Source: Candidatus Avelusimicrobium pullarium (GTDB lineage Bacteria; Elusimicrobiota; Elusimicrobia; Elusimicrobiales; Elusimicrobiaceae). From it: a DNA stretch of 64,000 nucleotides. Shown one piece after another: positions 25,281-35,672 of this stretch (positions within the stretch are counted from its first letter, which is position 1; each line of letters begins with the position of its first letter). The stretch is from NCBI GenBank assembly GCA_944323745.1, contig CALUTQ010000002.1, forward strand, positions 558,001 through 622,000, given 5' to 3'. The translations under genes and the position numbers were made by a program. A model generated the notes under the pieces. It had not been told where the DNA came from and made no database searches. It saw only the letters and a list, made by a program, of their open reading frames with translations.

Positions 25281-27824
25281 ATGGCCAAACGATTTACCGA
25301 AAATGCGCAAAAAATCATTCTCATCGCGCAGGAAGAAGCAAAACGTTTAAATCACGATTATGTAGGTACGGAGCACATTTTGCTGGGGCTGACGGCGCTG
25401 GACGGCACCGTATCCAACAAAATTTTGTCTTCTTTGGGGGTTACTTTCCGCAAAGTACGGCTGGAAATTGAAAAAATGGTCGGCGTGGGGGACGCCATTA
25501 TGCTTTTGGGGGAAATTCCCTTCACGCCGCGCGCCAAAAAAGTGCTGGAATATGCGGTGGAAGAGTCCCAATCTTTAGGGATGGAGCACATCGGCACGGA
25601 GCACATTTTGCTGGGGCTGGTGCGGGAAGAAGAAGGAATGGCCGGCACCATTTTGCAAAACCTCGGGGTAACCCTTAGCGCCGTGCGCGAAAGCACCTTG
25701 GGATTCTTGGAAGGAGCCCAGCCGGAAGATTTAACGGAAACGTTTACGTCCTCTGCCGCCCGCCCCGAACCGGAAGACGAAGCCGAAGAAGAAAAACCGG
25801 CCCGCCGTCCGACCCCGCGGCAAAACACGCCCAAAAAGAGCAAAACGCCCACGCTGGACGAATATACGCGCGACTTAACGGCGCTGGCGGCGCAAAACAC
25901 GTTAGACCCCGTCATCGGCCGCGAAGAAGAAATTGAGCGTCTGGTGCAAATTTTGGCCCGCCGCACCAAAAACAATCCGGTTCTGATCGGCGAACCGGGC
26001 GTAGGCAAAACCGCCATTGTGGAAGGCTTGGCCCAAAAAATGGCCAATAACGACATTTCCGACGTACTGGCCGGCAAACGTCTGCTGGCGCTGGACTTAG
26101 CCTCCGTAGTAGCAGGCACCAAATACCGCGGCGAGTTTGAACAACGCCTCAAAAACATTATTGACGAAGCCGCCGAAGACAAAAACAGCATTATTTTTAT
26201 TGACGAGCTGCACACGCTTATAGGTGCCGGCGCGGCGGAAGGGTCTATAGACGCTTCAAATATGTTAAAGCCCGCATTGGCCCGCGGCGAAATACAGTGC
26301 ATCGGCGCTACCACCTTTGACGAATACCGCAAATATATTGAGGCAGACAGCGCCTTTGAACGCCGCTTCCAGCCCGTTACCGTGGACCCGCCCGACGTGG
26401 CCCAAACGGAAGAAATTTTAGCCGGCATTCGCCCCAAATACGAAGAGCATCACCACGTGCGCTATACGGACTCGGCCGTGCACGCCGCGGCCGCTATTGC
26501 CGACCGCTACATCACCGACCGTGCTTTGCCCGACAAAGCCATAGACCTTTTTGACGAGGCCGGTGCCCGCGCGCGGCTTAAAAATGCGGCTCTTCCGCCG
26601 CAGATCCGCGAGCAACAGCAAAAATATCAGGCAGCTGTTACGGAAAAAAATGCCGCCATTGCCAATAAAGAATTTGAAAAAGCCGCCCAAATCAAAAAAC
26701 AGGAAGACCAATTGAAGAAACACTTGGACGCAATGAAGGAAAAATGGCAGGCTGAAAGGGCTGCACAAAAAGTGGAAGTGACGGAAGAAGACATTGCGCT
26801 GGTGGCTTCCAAATGGACAGGCATCCCCGTTACGCGCCTGACACAAAGCGAAACGGACAAAATTTTGCATATGGAAGAACACCTGCACGAACGCATTATC
26901 GGACAGGAAGATGCCGTGCGTGCCGTTTCGCAAGCTATACGCCGCAACCGCACCGGTTTGGGCAACCCCCATCGTCCCATTGGCGGTTTTCTGTTTTTGG
27001 GCCCTACGGGCGTGGGCAAAACCGAGCTGGCCAAAAGTTTGGCAATGTTTCTTTTTGGCGACGAAGACGCTATGGTGCGTATTGATATGTCGGAATATAT
27101 GGAAAAATTTGCCGTCTCGCGCTTAATCGGCGCGCCCCCGGGCTATGTGGGCTACGAAGAAGGCGGCCAATTGACCGAAGCCGTACGCCGCCGCCCCTAC
27201 AGCGTGGTCGTGCTGGACGAGCTGGAAAAAGCCCACCCCGACATTTACAACATTTTGCTGCAGGTGCTGGACGAAGGCGCCCTGACCGACAATTTAGGCC
27301 ACCGCGTGAGTTTTAAAAACTGCGTGATCATTATGACCTCTAACGTCGGCGCGCGCGAAATTACCAACAAAGGCTCCGGCCTGGGCTTTACGGCCTCGGC
27401 CACGCAACAGCAGCAGTATGACGAAATGCGCAAATCGGTTATGGACGAAGTCAAAAAAACGTTCAACCCCGAATTCATCAACCGTATTGACGAAATCGTG
27501 GTGTTCCACTCCCTGACCAAAAAAGACATCGGCGCTATTTTGGACTTGCAGCTTAAAAAAGTGGCCGCCAAACTGGCAGACCGCGGACTGGAGTTGGAAC
27601 TGACCAAGGAAGCCAAAGACTATCTTATTGAACAAGGCTTTGACGAAAAATATGGTGCGCGTCCGCTTTTGCGCACGCTGCAGCGCCTGCTGGAAGACCC
27701 GCTGGCCGAAAATATTTTGGTCAGCCAATATCCCGAAGGGACCAAAATTATTGTAAACTTTGATAAAGAAGCCAAAAAACTCGGTTTTTCAAACGCCGCC
27801 GCCTCTAAACCGGTGGCAGCATAA
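25281..27824 (+). CDS. clpC: ATP-dependent Clp protease ATP-binding subunit ClpC
   Basis: Hexameric AAA+ unfoldase feeding ClpP or acting as a chaperone. 847 aa. Two N-terminal Clp_N repeats (YVGTEHILLGL and HIGTEHILLGL). First AAA+ domain with GEPGVGKT. A middle UVR/coiled-coil motif (about 450-490, KEFEKAAQIKKQEDQLKK) marks ClpC rather than ClpA or ClpB. Second AAA+ domain with GPTGVGKT, then a ClpB_D2 C-terminus. TATAAT at 25245-25250, AGAGGG before the ATG. No mcsA/mcsB/ctsR neighbours. Confidence 0.95.
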   Translation: MAKRFTENAQKIILIAQEEAKRLNHDYVGTEHILLGLTALDGTVSNKILSSLGVTFRKVRLEIEKMVGVGDAIMLLGEIPFTPRAKKVLEYAVEESQSLGMEHIGTEHILLGLVREEEGMAGTILQNLGVTLSAVRESTLGFLEGAQPEDLTETFTSSAARPEPEDEAEEEKPARRPTPRQNTPKKSKTPTLDEYTRDLTALAAQNTLDPVIGREEEIERLVQILARRTKNNPVLIGEPGVGKTAIVEGLAQKMANNDISDVLAGKRLLALDLASVVAGTKYRGEFEQRLKNIIDEAAEDKNSIIFIDELHTLIGAGAAEGSIDASNMLKPALARGEIQCIGATTFDEYRKYIEADSAFERRFQPVTVDPPDVAQTEEILAGIRPKYEEHHHVRYTDSAVHAAAAIADRYITDRALPDKAIDLFDEAGARARLKNAALPPQIREQQQKYQAAVTEKNAAIANKEFEKAAQIKKQEDQLKKHLDAMKEKWQAERAAQKVEVTEEDIALVASKWTGIPVTRLTQSETDKILHMEEHLHERIIGQEDAVRAVSQAIRRNRTGLGNPHRPIGGFLFLGPTGVGKTELAKSLAMFLFGDEDAMVRIDMSEYMEKFAVSRLIGAPPGYVGYEEGGQLTEAVRRRPYSVVVLDELEKAHPDIYNILLQVLDEGALTDNLGHRVSFKNCVIIMTSNVGAREITNKGSGLGFTASATQQQQYDEMRKSVMDEVKKTFNPEFINRIDEIVVFHSLTKKDIGAILDLQLKKVAAKLADRGLELELTKEAKDYLIEQGFDEKYGARPLLRTLQRLLEDPLAENILVSQYPEGTKIIVNFDKEAKKLGFSNAAASKPVAA

Positions 27825-27845
27825 CCGTTTTTCATCGGAGGAAAT

Positions 27846-28919
27846 ATGGACGCAAACAAACAAAAGGCTTTAAATTTAGCTTTAGGGCAAATTGAAAAGG
27901 CCTTTGGCAAAGAAGCTATTACCACGCTGGGCAGCGCCAACGTAAAAAAAGTGGACGCCATTCCCACCGGGGCTTTGTCCTTGGACTTGGCCTTGGGCGT
28001 GGGCGGCATTCCCCGCGGGCGTGTGATTGAAATTTACGGCCCCGAAGCCGGCGGCAAGACCACCTTGTCTTTGCACGTGGCGGCGCAGGCGCAAAAAAAC
28101 GGCGGCGTGGTAGCCTTTATTGACGCCGAACACGCATTGGACCCCGTTTATGCCGCTTCCATCGGCGTGAATGTGGACGAACTGCTCATTTCCCAGCCTG
28201 ATTCGGGCGAACAAGCCCTGGAAATTGCCGAAAAACTGGTGCGCTCCGGTGCGGTAGATTTGATTATCATAGACTCGGTAGCCGCCTTGGTGCCCAAAGC
28301 CGAAATTGAAGGCGAAATGGGCGATGCGCACGTCGGTTTGCAGGCCAGACTGATGAGCCAGGCCCTGCGCAAGCTGACCAGCATTTTGAACAAAACCAAA
28401 ACCAGCATTATTTTTATTAACCAGCTGCGCCAAAAAATCGGCGTGATGTTCGGCAACCCCGAAACCACCCCCGGCGGCTTGGCGCTCAAATTTTACGCTT
28501 CGGTGCGCATTGACGTGCGCCGTATTGAAAACCTGAAAAAAGGCGATGAAATTATCGGCACCCGTGTACGCGCCAAAGTGACCAAAAACAAAGTGGCGCC
28601 CCCGTACCGCCAGGCCGAATTTACGATGCTGCACGGAGAAGGCATTTCCCGCGAGGCCTGCCTGTTGGACAAAGGCGTAGAATCGGGCCTGCTGGAAAAA
28701 AGCGGCAGCTGGTACCTGTACGGCGACGAGAAACTGGGCCAAGGGGCCGAAAATGCCCGCCAGTATTTAAAAGACAACCCGCAATTGGCGGCCGAAATTG
28801 AGGACAAGCTTTACGTCAAATATTTGGGCCACCACTACAACGGCGGCAAGGTAACCCCGCAGGAAAAAGAAGCCGCGGCTGCCCAACCGGAAGCCAAAGC
28901 CAAAACCGCTAAAAAATAG
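27846..28919 (+). CDS. recA: Recombinase RecA
   Basis: Strand-exchange protein and SOS coprotease. 357 aa. Walker A reads [11 protein letters not shown] (most RecA have GPESSGKTT), and [17 protein letters not shown], the [21 protein letters not shown]2 loop and an Ala/Lys tail are present. GGAGG before the ATG, 21 bases after clpC. Ends at a strong terminator facing a pilin. If pilin heads are homogenised by gene conversion, RecA would be the expected agent. Confidence 0.98.
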   Translation: MDANKQKALNLALGQIEKAFGKEAITTLGSANVKKVDAIPTGALSLDLALGVGGIPRGRVIEIYGPEAGGKTTLSLHVAAQAQKNGGVVAFIDAEHALDPVYAASIGVNVDELLISQPDSGEQALEIAEKLVRSGAVDLIIIDSVAALVPKAEIEGEMGDAHVGLQARLMSQALRKLTSILNKTKTSIIFINQLRQKIGVMFGNPETTPGGLALKFYASVRIDVRRIENLKKGDEIIGTRVRAKVTKNKVAPPYRQAEFTMLHGEGISREACLLDKGVESGLLEKSGSWYLYGDEKLGQGAENARQYLKDNPQLAAEIEDKLYVKYLGHHYNGGKVTPQEKEAAAAQPEAKAKTAKK

Positions 28920-28939
28920 TTTGCACAACAACAAAAAAA

Positions 28940-28966
28940 CACCCCGCCAAAAGCGGGGTGTTTTTT
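28940..28966. terminator. Terminator after recA
   Basis: CACCCCGC/GCGGGGTG stem (28940-28947, 28953-28960) followed by T6; an A-run on the other side makes it usable by the opposing pilin too. Confidence 0.85.
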
Positions 28967-28978
28967 ATTTGCAATTTA

Positions 28979-29542
28979 TTATCTTAATGCGCTTTTCATA
29001 GCCGCACAGAACGCCCTGGAAGGAGAGGTACAAATTGTTTTGCCCGGGGATACGGGATGCTGGTCATAAAACAGGGTAATTCGTCCTTTATCGGTATTGC
29101 CGTTGCAGGAAGATGTACCGCGTCCATTTTGCCCGGGACAATAATGCACTTCCAATTGACGCACCGGAGAAGGGTTTCCCCCGCCGCTGCCTAAATTATC
29201 CAGCACCCAATCATCACCGCATAATATCTGATTTTTAATAGTGGAGCCACCATAAATTCGGCAACCAGAAGGAACAGATATGTCTAAATTTTCCAAATCT
29301 AACGTGTAATTTCCGTTAGCCATATAATAACGTTCTTGCGCGTCTTTTATAGCACGGGCGGCAGGCATAAAACTCATTACTCTGCTGGCCATAACGGCTG
29401 TTTCATATTTCGGCAAAGCAACTGCCGCCAAAATGCCGATAATCAATACCACTACCAAAAGTTCAATAAGCGTAAAACCGCCGAATTTGGCCTTAACGGC
29501 GTTTTTATGGTGTTCTATTCTTTTTTTGATAAATTTTTCCAT
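28979..29542 (-). CDS. Type IV prepilin-like protein (head-module family)
   Basis: 187 aa from palindrome-loop ATG 29542. Leader of 22 residues (MEKFIKKRIEHHKNAV...FGG), then [24 protein letters not shown]. Body: ERYYMANGNYTLDLENLDISVPSGC, with Cys at ILCGDD, HYCPGQ, SSCNGN, TICTSP and AFCAAMKS. Promoter and first ~40 codons are almost base-for-base those of the 49949-50545 gene, whose body is unrelated in detail. Tail-to-tail with recA. Confidence 0.9.
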   Translation of the reverse strand: MEKFIKKRIEHHKNAVKAKFGGFTLIELLVVVLIIGILAAVALPKYETAVMASRVMSFMPAARAIKDAQERYYMANGNYTLDLENLDISVPSGCRIYGGSTIKNQILCGDDWVLDNLGSGGGNPSPVRQLEVHYCPGQNGRGTSSCNGNTDKGRITLFYDQHPVSPGKTICTSPSRAFCAAMKSALR

Positions 29543-29576
29543 AGTCAAAATTTATCAAAAAAAAAAAACAATACAA
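29528..29576 (-). promoter_or_regulatory. Pilin head module (copy at 29.5 kb)
   Basis: TTGTAT (29576-29571), 16-base spacer with T12, TAAATT (29554-29549), six bases, ATG 29542; palindrome 29528-29556. Confidence 0.8.
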
Positions 29577-29723
29577 GCCCTTTTACAAAACCTATGCAAA
29601 AAATAATTTTCGGGCACATTTCTCTTCCAAAAAATTATAATACATATAATATTATGTTAATTATCCCCAGTGCAGGAACGGGGCCTTCGGCCGTTTTCTG
29701 CTCAACCAAGGCGGGAACCGCAT

Positions 29724-30614
29724 ATGCCTGAGCCCATACTGGAAGATTTTAAAAATCATTTGGCTTTTGAACGCCAATTAAGCGCCAACACGCTAGAAGC
29801 ATACGTGTCTGACGTGGCCCATTATTTGGAATATTGCGCAGCTAATGAGCTTTCCCCTCTGCAGGTGCCGCCACAATTTTTGGACAGTTACACCTATCAG
29901 CTGCGCACCATAGAAAAACTTTCCGCCGCCAGCGTGTTCCGCAAGCAGGAAGCGGTAAAATGTTTTTATAAATTCCTTATTATAGACGGGCGAATAAAAG
30001 AAGACCCCACCCGCTTTTTAAAATCTCCCAAGCTCCCCCAGCGTATGCCGGAGCAACTTTCCCGTCAGGAAATGGATCGCCTGCTTTCTTATCCGGCCGA
30101 AAAATTTGACGAAGTGCGCACGCTGACTATTGTAGAACTGCTTTATGCCGCCGGCTTGCGCGTAAGCGAACTGATTAACCTGCAACTGGAAAACGTCAAT
30201 ATAGACGAAGGTTGGGTGCTGGCTTTTGGCAAAGGGGGCAAACAACGTTTTGTGCCGCTGCATCCGGCCTGCTGCCAAAGACTGAAATATTATTTGTCCG
30301 TGCGGGAAGCACACTTTGCCGGCAAAACCGATGTAGGCTCTGAACTGTTTTTAAACCGCAACGGCAAAAAAATAAGCCGCCAAAGCGTGTGGAAAGACTT
30401 GGCCGCACTGGGGCGCAAGGCGGGCATTGCCCAACCGCTGCACCCGCATTTGTTCCGCCATACGTTTGCCAGCCACCTTTTACAGGGCGGGGCGGACTTG
30501 CGCAGCCTGCAGGAAATGCTGGGCCACGCCAATTTGACCACTACGCAAATTTACACCCATTTAGACGTAAGCGACTTAAAAGAAAAACACAAAAAATTCC
30601 ACCCGCGGGGCTGA
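29724..30614 (+). CDS. Tyrosine recombinase, XerC/XerD family
   Basis: Site-specific recombinase that resolves chromosome dimers. 296 aa from ATG 29724, the normal Xer length; the upstream in-frame ATG at 29670 would add 18 atypical residues. N-terminal SAM-like core-binding domain (FERQLSANTLEAYVSDV), then the catalytic domain with AAGLRVSELINL (Arg), the HLFRHTFASHLL box (His, Arg) and LGHANLTTTQIYTH (His, Tyr). XerC and XerD cannot be told apart by eye. Xer-family enzymes can also drive cassette mobility, which is of interest beside the pilin family, but nothing direct links them. Confidence 0.93.
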   Translation: MPEPILEDFKNHLAFERQLSANTLEAYVSDVAHYLEYCAANELSPLQVPPQFLDSYTYQLRTIEKLSAASVFRKQEAVKCFYKFLIIDGRIKEDPTRFLKSPKLPQRMPEQLSRQEMDRLLSYPAEKFDEVRTLTIVELLYAAGLRVSELINLQLENVNIDEGWVLAFGKGGKQRFVPLHPACCQRLKYYLSVREAHFAGKTDVGSELFLNRNGKKISRQSVWKDLAALGRKAGIAQPLHPHLFRHTFASHLLQGGADLRSLQEMLGHANLTTTQIYTHLDVSDLKEKHKKFHPRG

Positions 30615-30683
30615 ACAAACCATACGGCGGCCGGTTTTGTTTTTCCCTCTGCAGGGGGGCTTATTTTTTAGCTTGAAAATTGT

Positions 30684-30695
30684 TAGAATAAACCT
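30684..30695 (+). promoter_or_regulatory. Leaderless -10 box of leuS
   Basis: TAGAAT (30684-30689), six bases, ATG 30696; no Shine-Dalgarno. Confidence 0.6.
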
Positions 30696-33209
30696 ATGAG
30701 TACCGATAACTTCCAAGACATTGACAAAAAACAACAAGCGCGCTGGGAAAAAGAAAGACTTTTTGCCAGTCCCCGCATACCCAAAGGCAAAAAATTCTAT
30801 TGCCTGGATATGTTTCCTTACCCGTCCGGAGCGGGTTTGCACGTAGGCCATCCCGAAGGCTACACCGCTTCCGACATACTAACGCGCTACAAACTAATGA
30901 ACGGATTTGACGTACTCCATCCTATGGGCTGGGACGCTTTTGGTCTGCCGGCCGAAAACTACGCCATTGCCACCGGCATTCATCCGGCGGTAACTACCCA
31001 TAAAAACATAGACAATTTCCGCCGTCAAATTAAATCGTTGGGCTTAGCCTACGACTGGGACCGCGAAATTAACACGACAGACCCCAGTTATTACAAATGG
31101 ACGCAGTGGATCTTTTTGCAGCTTTTCAAAAAAGGCTTGGCATATGAGTCCACCGTGCCCATCAACTGGTGCCCTTCCTGCAAAACGGGCCTTGCCAACG
31201 AAGAAGTTTTCAACGGCAAATGCGAACGCTGCGGCCACCCCATTGAACGCAAAATGCTGCGCCAATGGATGCTTAAAATTACCGCCTATGCCGAACGCCT
31301 GCTGGAAGACTTGCAGGGGCTGGACTGGCCCGAAAGCACCTTGGCTATGCAGAAAAACTGGATCGGCAAAAGCAAAGGGGCGGAAGTTATTTTTCAAATT
31401 GACGGCACCAAAGACAAACTGACCGTTTTTACCACCCGACCGGACACGCTGTTCGGGGCGACGTATATGGTCGTCTCGCCCGAGCACCCCATTCTGCAGC
31501 GTATTGTAACCCCGCAGCAGAAAGACGCCGTGGCCGCCTATCAGGCACAGGCCGCTTCCAAGAGCGACTTGGAACGTGCCGATTTAAATAAAGAAAAAAC
31601 GGGCGTATTTACCGGCGCTTATGCCATTAACCCCGTTAACGGCAAAAAAATACCCGTCTGGACGTCCGATTACGTGCTGATGGGTTATGGCACCGGCGCC
31701 ATTATGGCCGTGCCGGCGCACGACGAGCGCGACTATGCCTTTGCCAAAAAGTTCGGGCTGGAAATTATTGAAGTAATTAAATCGGACAAAGGCGTAAAAG
31801 AAGAAGCCTTCACCGGCGACGGGGAGCTGATAAACTCCGGCTTTTTAAACGGCCTTCGCGTGCGCGAGTCCAAAGCCAAGATGATTGAGTGGCTTAAGGA
31901 AAAAGGCTTTGGCCAAGGCAAAACAATGTATAAACTGCGCGACTGGGTGTTTGCCCGCCAGCGCTATTGGGGCGAACCGATCCCCTTGGTACATTGCGAA
32001 AAATGCGGCGTGGTGCCCTTGCCCGAAGACCAGCTGCCTTTGGTCTTGCCGGATATGAAAAATTTTGAACCGTCCGGCACGGGTGAATCTCCTTTAGCCA
32101 ACGCCACGGAATGGGTGAACACCACCTGCCCCAAATGCGGCGGCCCGGCCAAGCGCGAAACAAATACGATGCCGCAGTGGGCCGGCTCCTGCTGGTACTA
32201 TCTGCGCTATATGGACCCGCATAACGACAAAGCGTTGGTGGACCCCGAGATAGAAAAGGCCTACGGGCCGGTGGACTGCTATATCGGCGGGGCCGAACAC
32301 GCGGTGCTGCACCTGCTCTACGCCCGCTTCTGGCACAAAGTGCTGTATGATTTGGGCGTGGTACACACCAAAGAGCCTTTCCAAAAACTGCGCCACCAAG
32401 GGATGATTTTGGCTTTCTCTTACCGCGACAAGCTGGGCGCTTACCACGGTTATGACGAAATAGATTTTAAAGACGGAAAAGCATTTTTAAAATCAAACGG
32501 AGAAGAACTCTCCCCGATGATTGAAAAAATGTCCAAGTCTAAAAAGAACGTTATTAACCCCGACGATATCCTTTCCCAATACGGGGCGGACGCCTTCCGT
32601 ATGTATGAGATGTTTATGGGGCCTTTTGAAGCCAGCAAACCCTGGGATATGAAAGGCATAGAAGGCGTAACGCGCTTTTTGCGCCGCATTATGACTTGGA
32701 ACGAATCGGTAAAACTGACCACGGCCAGCAACCCCAAAGAAATTGAAATACTGAAAAATAAAACCGTAGCCAAAGTAACCGAAGACATTGAAACCTTCCA
32801 TTTCAATACGGCTATTTCCGCCTTAATGGTAATGTTTAACGAAATAAGCAAATTGGACGCCATCAGCCAAGACACGTTTGAAACGTTCCTTAAGCTGCTG
32901 CACCCGTTTGCCCCGCATATTACCGAAGAAATCTGGCAAACCAGCGGCCACAGCGGTTTTTTGGTAAAACAGCCTTGGCCCAAAGCCGATGCCAACCTGA
33001 TTGCCCAGGAAATGGTGGAAGTGGCCATCCAGGTAAACGGCAAAGTGCGCGACCGCCTGAAAATTGCCGCCAATGCTTCCAAAGAAGAAATGGAAAAAGC
33101 GGCCCTGTCTTCCGAAAAAATCAAACGCAATTTGGAAGGGCTGGAAATCAAAAAAATCATCGTCGTGCCGGCGCGTATCGTCAGCATTATGGCTGCGCCC
33201 AAAAAATAA
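30696..33209 (+). CDS. leuS: Leucyl-tRNA synthetase
   Basis: Charges tRNA-Leu. 837 aa class I enzyme. HVGH in [15 protein letters not shown] (residues about 45-60), zinc module with [13 protein letters not shown]...CERCGH (about 158-185), CP1 editing domain ([14 protein letters not shown], near 245), KMSKS in [14 protein letters not shown] (about 610), C-terminal anticodon region. First gene of leuS-lptE-holA, the gene order also found in E. coli. Confidence 0.98.
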   Translation: MSTDNFQDIDKKQQARWEKERLFASPRIPKGKKFYCLDMFPYPSGAGLHVGHPEGYTASDILTRYKLMNGFDVLHPMGWDAFGLPAENYAIATGIHPAVTTHKNIDNFRRQIKSLGLAYDWDREINTTDPSYYKWTQWIFLQLFKKGLAYESTVPINWCPSCKTGLANEEVFNGKCERCGHPIERKMLRQWMLKITAYAERLLEDLQGLDWPESTLAMQKNWIGKSKGAEVIFQIDGTKDKLTVFTTRPDTLFGATYMVVSPEHPILQRIVTPQQKDAVAAYQAQAASKSDLERADLNKEKTGVFTGAYAINPVNGKKIPVWTSDYVLMGYGTGAIMAVPAHDERDYAFAKKFGLEIIEVIKSDKGVKEEAFTGDGELINSGFLNGLRVRESKAKMIEWLKEKGFGQGKTMYKLRDWVFARQRYWGEPIPLVHCEKCGVVPLPEDQLPLVLPDMKNFEPSGTGESPLANATEWVNTTCPKCGGPAKRETNTMPQWAGSCWYYLRYMDPHNDKALVDPEIEKAYGPVDCYIGGAEHAVLHLLYARFWHKVLYDLGVVHTKEPFQKLRHQGMILAFSYRDKLGAYHGYDEIDFKDGKAFLKSNGEELSPMIEKMSKSKKNVINPDDILSQYGADAFRMYEMFMGPFEASKPWDMKGIEGVTRFLRRIMTWNESVKLTTASNPKEIEILKNKTVAKVTEDIETFHFNTAISALMVMFNEISKLDAISQDTFETFLKLLHPFAPHITEEIWQTSGHSGFLVKQPWPKADANLIAQEMVEVAIQVNGKVRDRLKIAANASKEEMEKAALSSEKIKRNLEGLEIKKIIVVPARIVSIMAAPKK

Positions 33210-33218
33210 GGAGTGTTT

Positions 33219-33800
33219 ATGAAAAAAATTCTTTTCTCCCTATGTGCTGCTCTATGCCTCTGCGCGTGCGGGACGGAAGGGTCTTATTACAAGCCGCAGG
33301 CCCAAATTATGCCGCAGCATATTAAAAAAATAGCCATTCGGCCGATACTCAACAAGACGGAAATCTTTGCTATGGAAGACAAACTGTATATCGCCTTGTA
33401 TGACGAATTTTTGAAAAACGGCAGCTATCAAATCGTCAGCGAAGACAACGGTGCCGAAGGCGTCATTGTCACCACGATTACCCGCTATTTAAACGTGCCC
33501 ATTCAGTACGACAGCCAGTTAATCCCCACCGTATACAAAATGGATGTGTGGCTGGACGTGGTGCTGATGGACAAGTCCACCAATGCCCCCGTCTGGCGCG
33601 AGCCGGCCTTTTTGGGCACGCAAACATACTCCGCCTCCACCCTGCCCGGCGGGCTGACCGAACAGCAGGCGCGCGAACGCGTGTGGGAAAAACTTTCCAA
33701 AGACATTGTTAAACGCACGGTGGACGGCTTCGGTTCCGTGATGAGCGAAAACAAAAAGAAAGTAATGCAAAACCCCGAATATACCACCATTACCCAATAA
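33219..33800 (+). CDS. lptE: Probable LPS-assembly lipoprotein LptE
   Basis: 193 aa from ATG 33219 (GGAG site). A lipoprotein signal peptide with lipobox CLCACG puts Cys17 or so at the mature N-terminus. The body (IKKIAIRPILNKTEIFAMEDKLYIALYDEFLKNG..., then VTTITRYLNVPIQYD) matches the LptE/LPS-assembly pattern of paired strands and helices. LptE is poorly conserved, so the assignment rests mainly on position between leuS and holA and on the lipobox. It would plug the LptD barrel in the outer membrane. KdsC at 24 kb agrees with LPS synthesis. Confidence 0.8.
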   Translation: MKKILFSLCAALCLCACGTEGSYYKPQAQIMPQHIKKIAIRPILNKTEIFAMEDKLYIALYDEFLKNGSYQIVSEDNGAEGVIVTTITRYLNVPIQYDSQLIPTVYKMDVWLDVVLMDKSTNAPVWREPAFLGTQTYSASTLPGGLTEQQARERVWEKLSKDIVKRTVDGFGSVMSENKKKVMQNPEYTTITQ

Positions 33801-34813
33801 TGCCTAAAACGACTGCTGCCAAAATAACGGCCTCCCTTGCAAAAGGTTCTGTTTCCCCCGTCTATCTGCTGACGGGGGAAGATTTGTTCCGCAAACAAGA
33901 GCTGATTAAACAAATTACGGCAGCCGTACATCCGGACGATTTTAATATTTATTCTTCTTCCGCCGACAAAGCCGATTTGGGCGAAGCGCTGGCACTGGCC
34001 AATACGGCGCCGGTATTTTCCGACCGGAGAATGGTGGTGCTAAGCGGTATTGAAAAACTGCGTAAAGACCCCAAAGAAGCCCTCATACGCTATCTGGAAA
34101 ACCCGCTGGACACCACGGTACTGGTGCTGACGTATGACGACAGCAAAAAATTTAAGACGGAAAAAGCCCTCGCCGCGGCCGCGGCCGCCAATGGCGACGT
34201 GGCCAACTTTGACGAACTGAAACACGAAGAACTGGCTATGTGGGTCAAAAACCGCCTTAAAGAGCAGGGCTTGAACAGCACTTTTGACGCGGTGGAAACG
34301 CTGTGCGAAGCCGTCGGAGCCGACCTAAACGCCTTGGCACAGGAAATAGAAAAGCTGGCCCTTTATACGGCCGACCGTACGGAAAAGACCGTTTCCAAAG
34401 AAGACGTACTGGCTGGCATCGGGTTTTCTAAGGAAGAAAACCCCTTTGCTCTTTCCAATGCCGTGCAATATATGAACAAAAACAAAGCCTTTGCACTGGC
34501 CGACAAATTGCTTGACAGCGGGGAAGAACCCGTGGCCGTATTGGGCAAAATTTCTTATCCGGTGCTGAAAATGGCCCGTATTAAACGGATGTCCAATGCC
34601 GGTATGGCCCCGGCCGAAATTACCCGTGCCGCCGGCCTGATGTTCTGGGAAAGCAGTTTAATAAACAATGCGCGCAATTTCCCGTCCGAAACTGTTTTTC
34701 TTAAAACCTTAGACCGTATTATAGAAACGGACAAGGCGTTTAAAACTTCCGCCTCGTCCGATCCCAAAACCGCCATTAAAGGCATACTGATGACGCTCTT
34801 TGCCGGCCGCTAG
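33800..34813 (+). CDS. holA: DNA polymerase III delta subunit
   Basis: Clamp-loader 'wrench' that opens the sliding clamp. 337 aa. N-terminal GSVSPVYLLTGEDLFRKQELIKQI is the usual start of HolA. DRRMVVLSGIEKL, FDELKHEELAMWVKNRLKEQG and a C-terminal helical domain (LADKLLDSGEEPVAVLGKISYPVLKMARIKR) follow. Start overlaps the lptE stop by one base (TAATG). Confidence 0.93.
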   Translation: MPKTTAAKITASLAKGSVSPVYLLTGEDLFRKQELIKQITAAVHPDDFNIYSSSADKADLGEALALANTAPVFSDRRMVVLSGIEKLRKDPKEALIRYLENPLDTTVLVLTYDDSKKFKTEKALAAAAAANGDVANFDELKHEELAMWVKNRLKEQGLNSTFDAVETLCEAVGADLNALAQEIEKLALYTADRTEKTVSKEDVLAGIGFSKEENPFALSNAVQYMNKNKAFALADKLLDSGEEPVAVLGKISYPVLKMARIKRMSNAGMAPAEITRAAGLMFWESSLINNARNFPSETVFLKTLDRIIETDKAFKTSASSDPKTAIKGILMTLFAGR

Positions 34814-34868
34814 TCAAAAATTCCTTTAAAAAGCGGTGCATAGTTTGCTTCCTTTATCATTCTTTCCT

Positions 34869-35135
34869 TCACAAACAGGGCTCCCCCCTTTGAACATCCA
34901 ATTGCCCCATATCAAAGGTATAAGTGCCATTACTCATATATTAAACTTTCTGCGTATTAATAAAAACTCATAAAGCGGCTTTTGGCTACGGCTATCTCAT
35001 ATTGCGGCAGCGCCACCGCCGCCAAAATGCCGATAATAAGAACTAAAACCAACGACTCAAGCAGCGTAAAACCACTGAATTTGCATTTTAGTGCATTCCC
35101 CCATTGGGGAATGTGTTTTGATAAATTTTATTCAT
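34869..35135 (-). pseudogene. Broken prepilin gene with degenerate head module
   Basis: Three reading-frame fragments of a pilin remain. From loop ATG 35135: MNKIYQNTFPNGGMH then stop. In another frame: ALKCKFSGFTLLESLVLV and [21 protein letters not shown]..., then stop. In a third: YMSNGTYTFDMGQLDVQRG. The ATG-to-Phe distance is 65 bases instead of the 66 of intact copies, so one base was lost. The spacer of its promoter is also shortened. Nothing else is seen in the 425-base gap between holA and rpsT apart from the rpsT terminator. Confidence 0.85.
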
Positions 35136-35165
35136 AGTCAAAACTTATCAAAAAAAATGTGTCAA
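35120..35165 (-). promoter_or_regulatory. Degenerate pilin head module (pseudogene copy)
   Basis: TTGACA (35165-35160), only 12 bases of spacer with T8, TAAGTT (35147-35142), six bases, ATG 35135. Both the spacer and the -10 box have decayed relative to the nine intact copies. Confidence 0.75.
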
Positions 35166-35192
35166 GGTTTTTGTTAATCTTAGTAATAAATA

Positions 35193-35220
35193 AAAAACCC
35201 CGCCTTTGGGGCAGGGTTTA
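35193..35220 (-). terminator. rpsT terminator
   Basis: Imperfect stem AACCC-GCC/GGC-GGGTT with T6 on the minus strand. Confidence 0.7.
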
Positions 35221-35238
35221 AAAAAACAAAGAACCGTG

Positions 35239-35550
35239 TTATTTGGCTTTAGCGGCGGCTTTTTTGGCCGGAGCTTTATTGCCTTTATTTACGGCTTTGG
35301 CCAAGCGCGATTTTTTGCGCGCGGCGGTTTTCCAGTGAATGGTTTTCTTTTTGGCGGCTTTATCAATGCTAGAGGCAGCCGCTTTCAAGTCTTCCGCCAC
35401 GGTGGCGGCTTCGGCCTTTACGGCAGCAAGCACCTTTTTGGTGGCCGTGCGCACTTTTTTCATCAGGCCTTTGTTCTGGGAAGTTCTCTTCTCAGCTTGT
35501 CTTTGCGCTTTTAAAGCGCCGGTATGTCTTCCGGTTTTCAATTTTGCCAT
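35239..35550 (-). CDS. rpsT: 30S ribosomal protein bS20
   Basis: Binds 16S rRNA in the small subunit. 103 aa, slightly longer than the usual ~88 because of a Lys/Ala tail (APAKKAAAKAK). Starts MAKLKTGRHTGALKAQRQ, with the helical pattern KKVRTATKKVLAAVKA and IDKAAKKKTIHWKTAARKKSRLAKAV. GAGGAAA upstream. A monocistronic unit divergent from uvrC. Confidence 0.95.
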   Translation of the reverse strand: MAKLKTGRHTGALKAQRQAEKRTSQNKGLMKKVRTATKKVLAAVKAEAATVAEDLKAAASSIDKAAKKKTIHWKTAARKKSRLAKAVNKGNKAPAKKAAAKAK

Positions 35551-35672
35551 TGTAATTGTTTCCTCGCGAGAAAATCTCTCTTGGTATATATTTTACTCTA
35601 TTTGGAAGGCGGGGGTCAAATTTCTTTACACTTTAAAAAACGCCCAAGCCCTAAGCCTAAGCATATAAAATA

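Noticed and set aside
29642-29657. dif-like inverted repeat (ACATA, six bases, TATGT, then TAATT) just upstream of the Xer gene
   Set aside because: The right arm resembles dif, but the left arm and the position of the central six bases do not fit, and the tract is AT-rich promoter-like sequence. GC skew and a whole-genome search would be needed.
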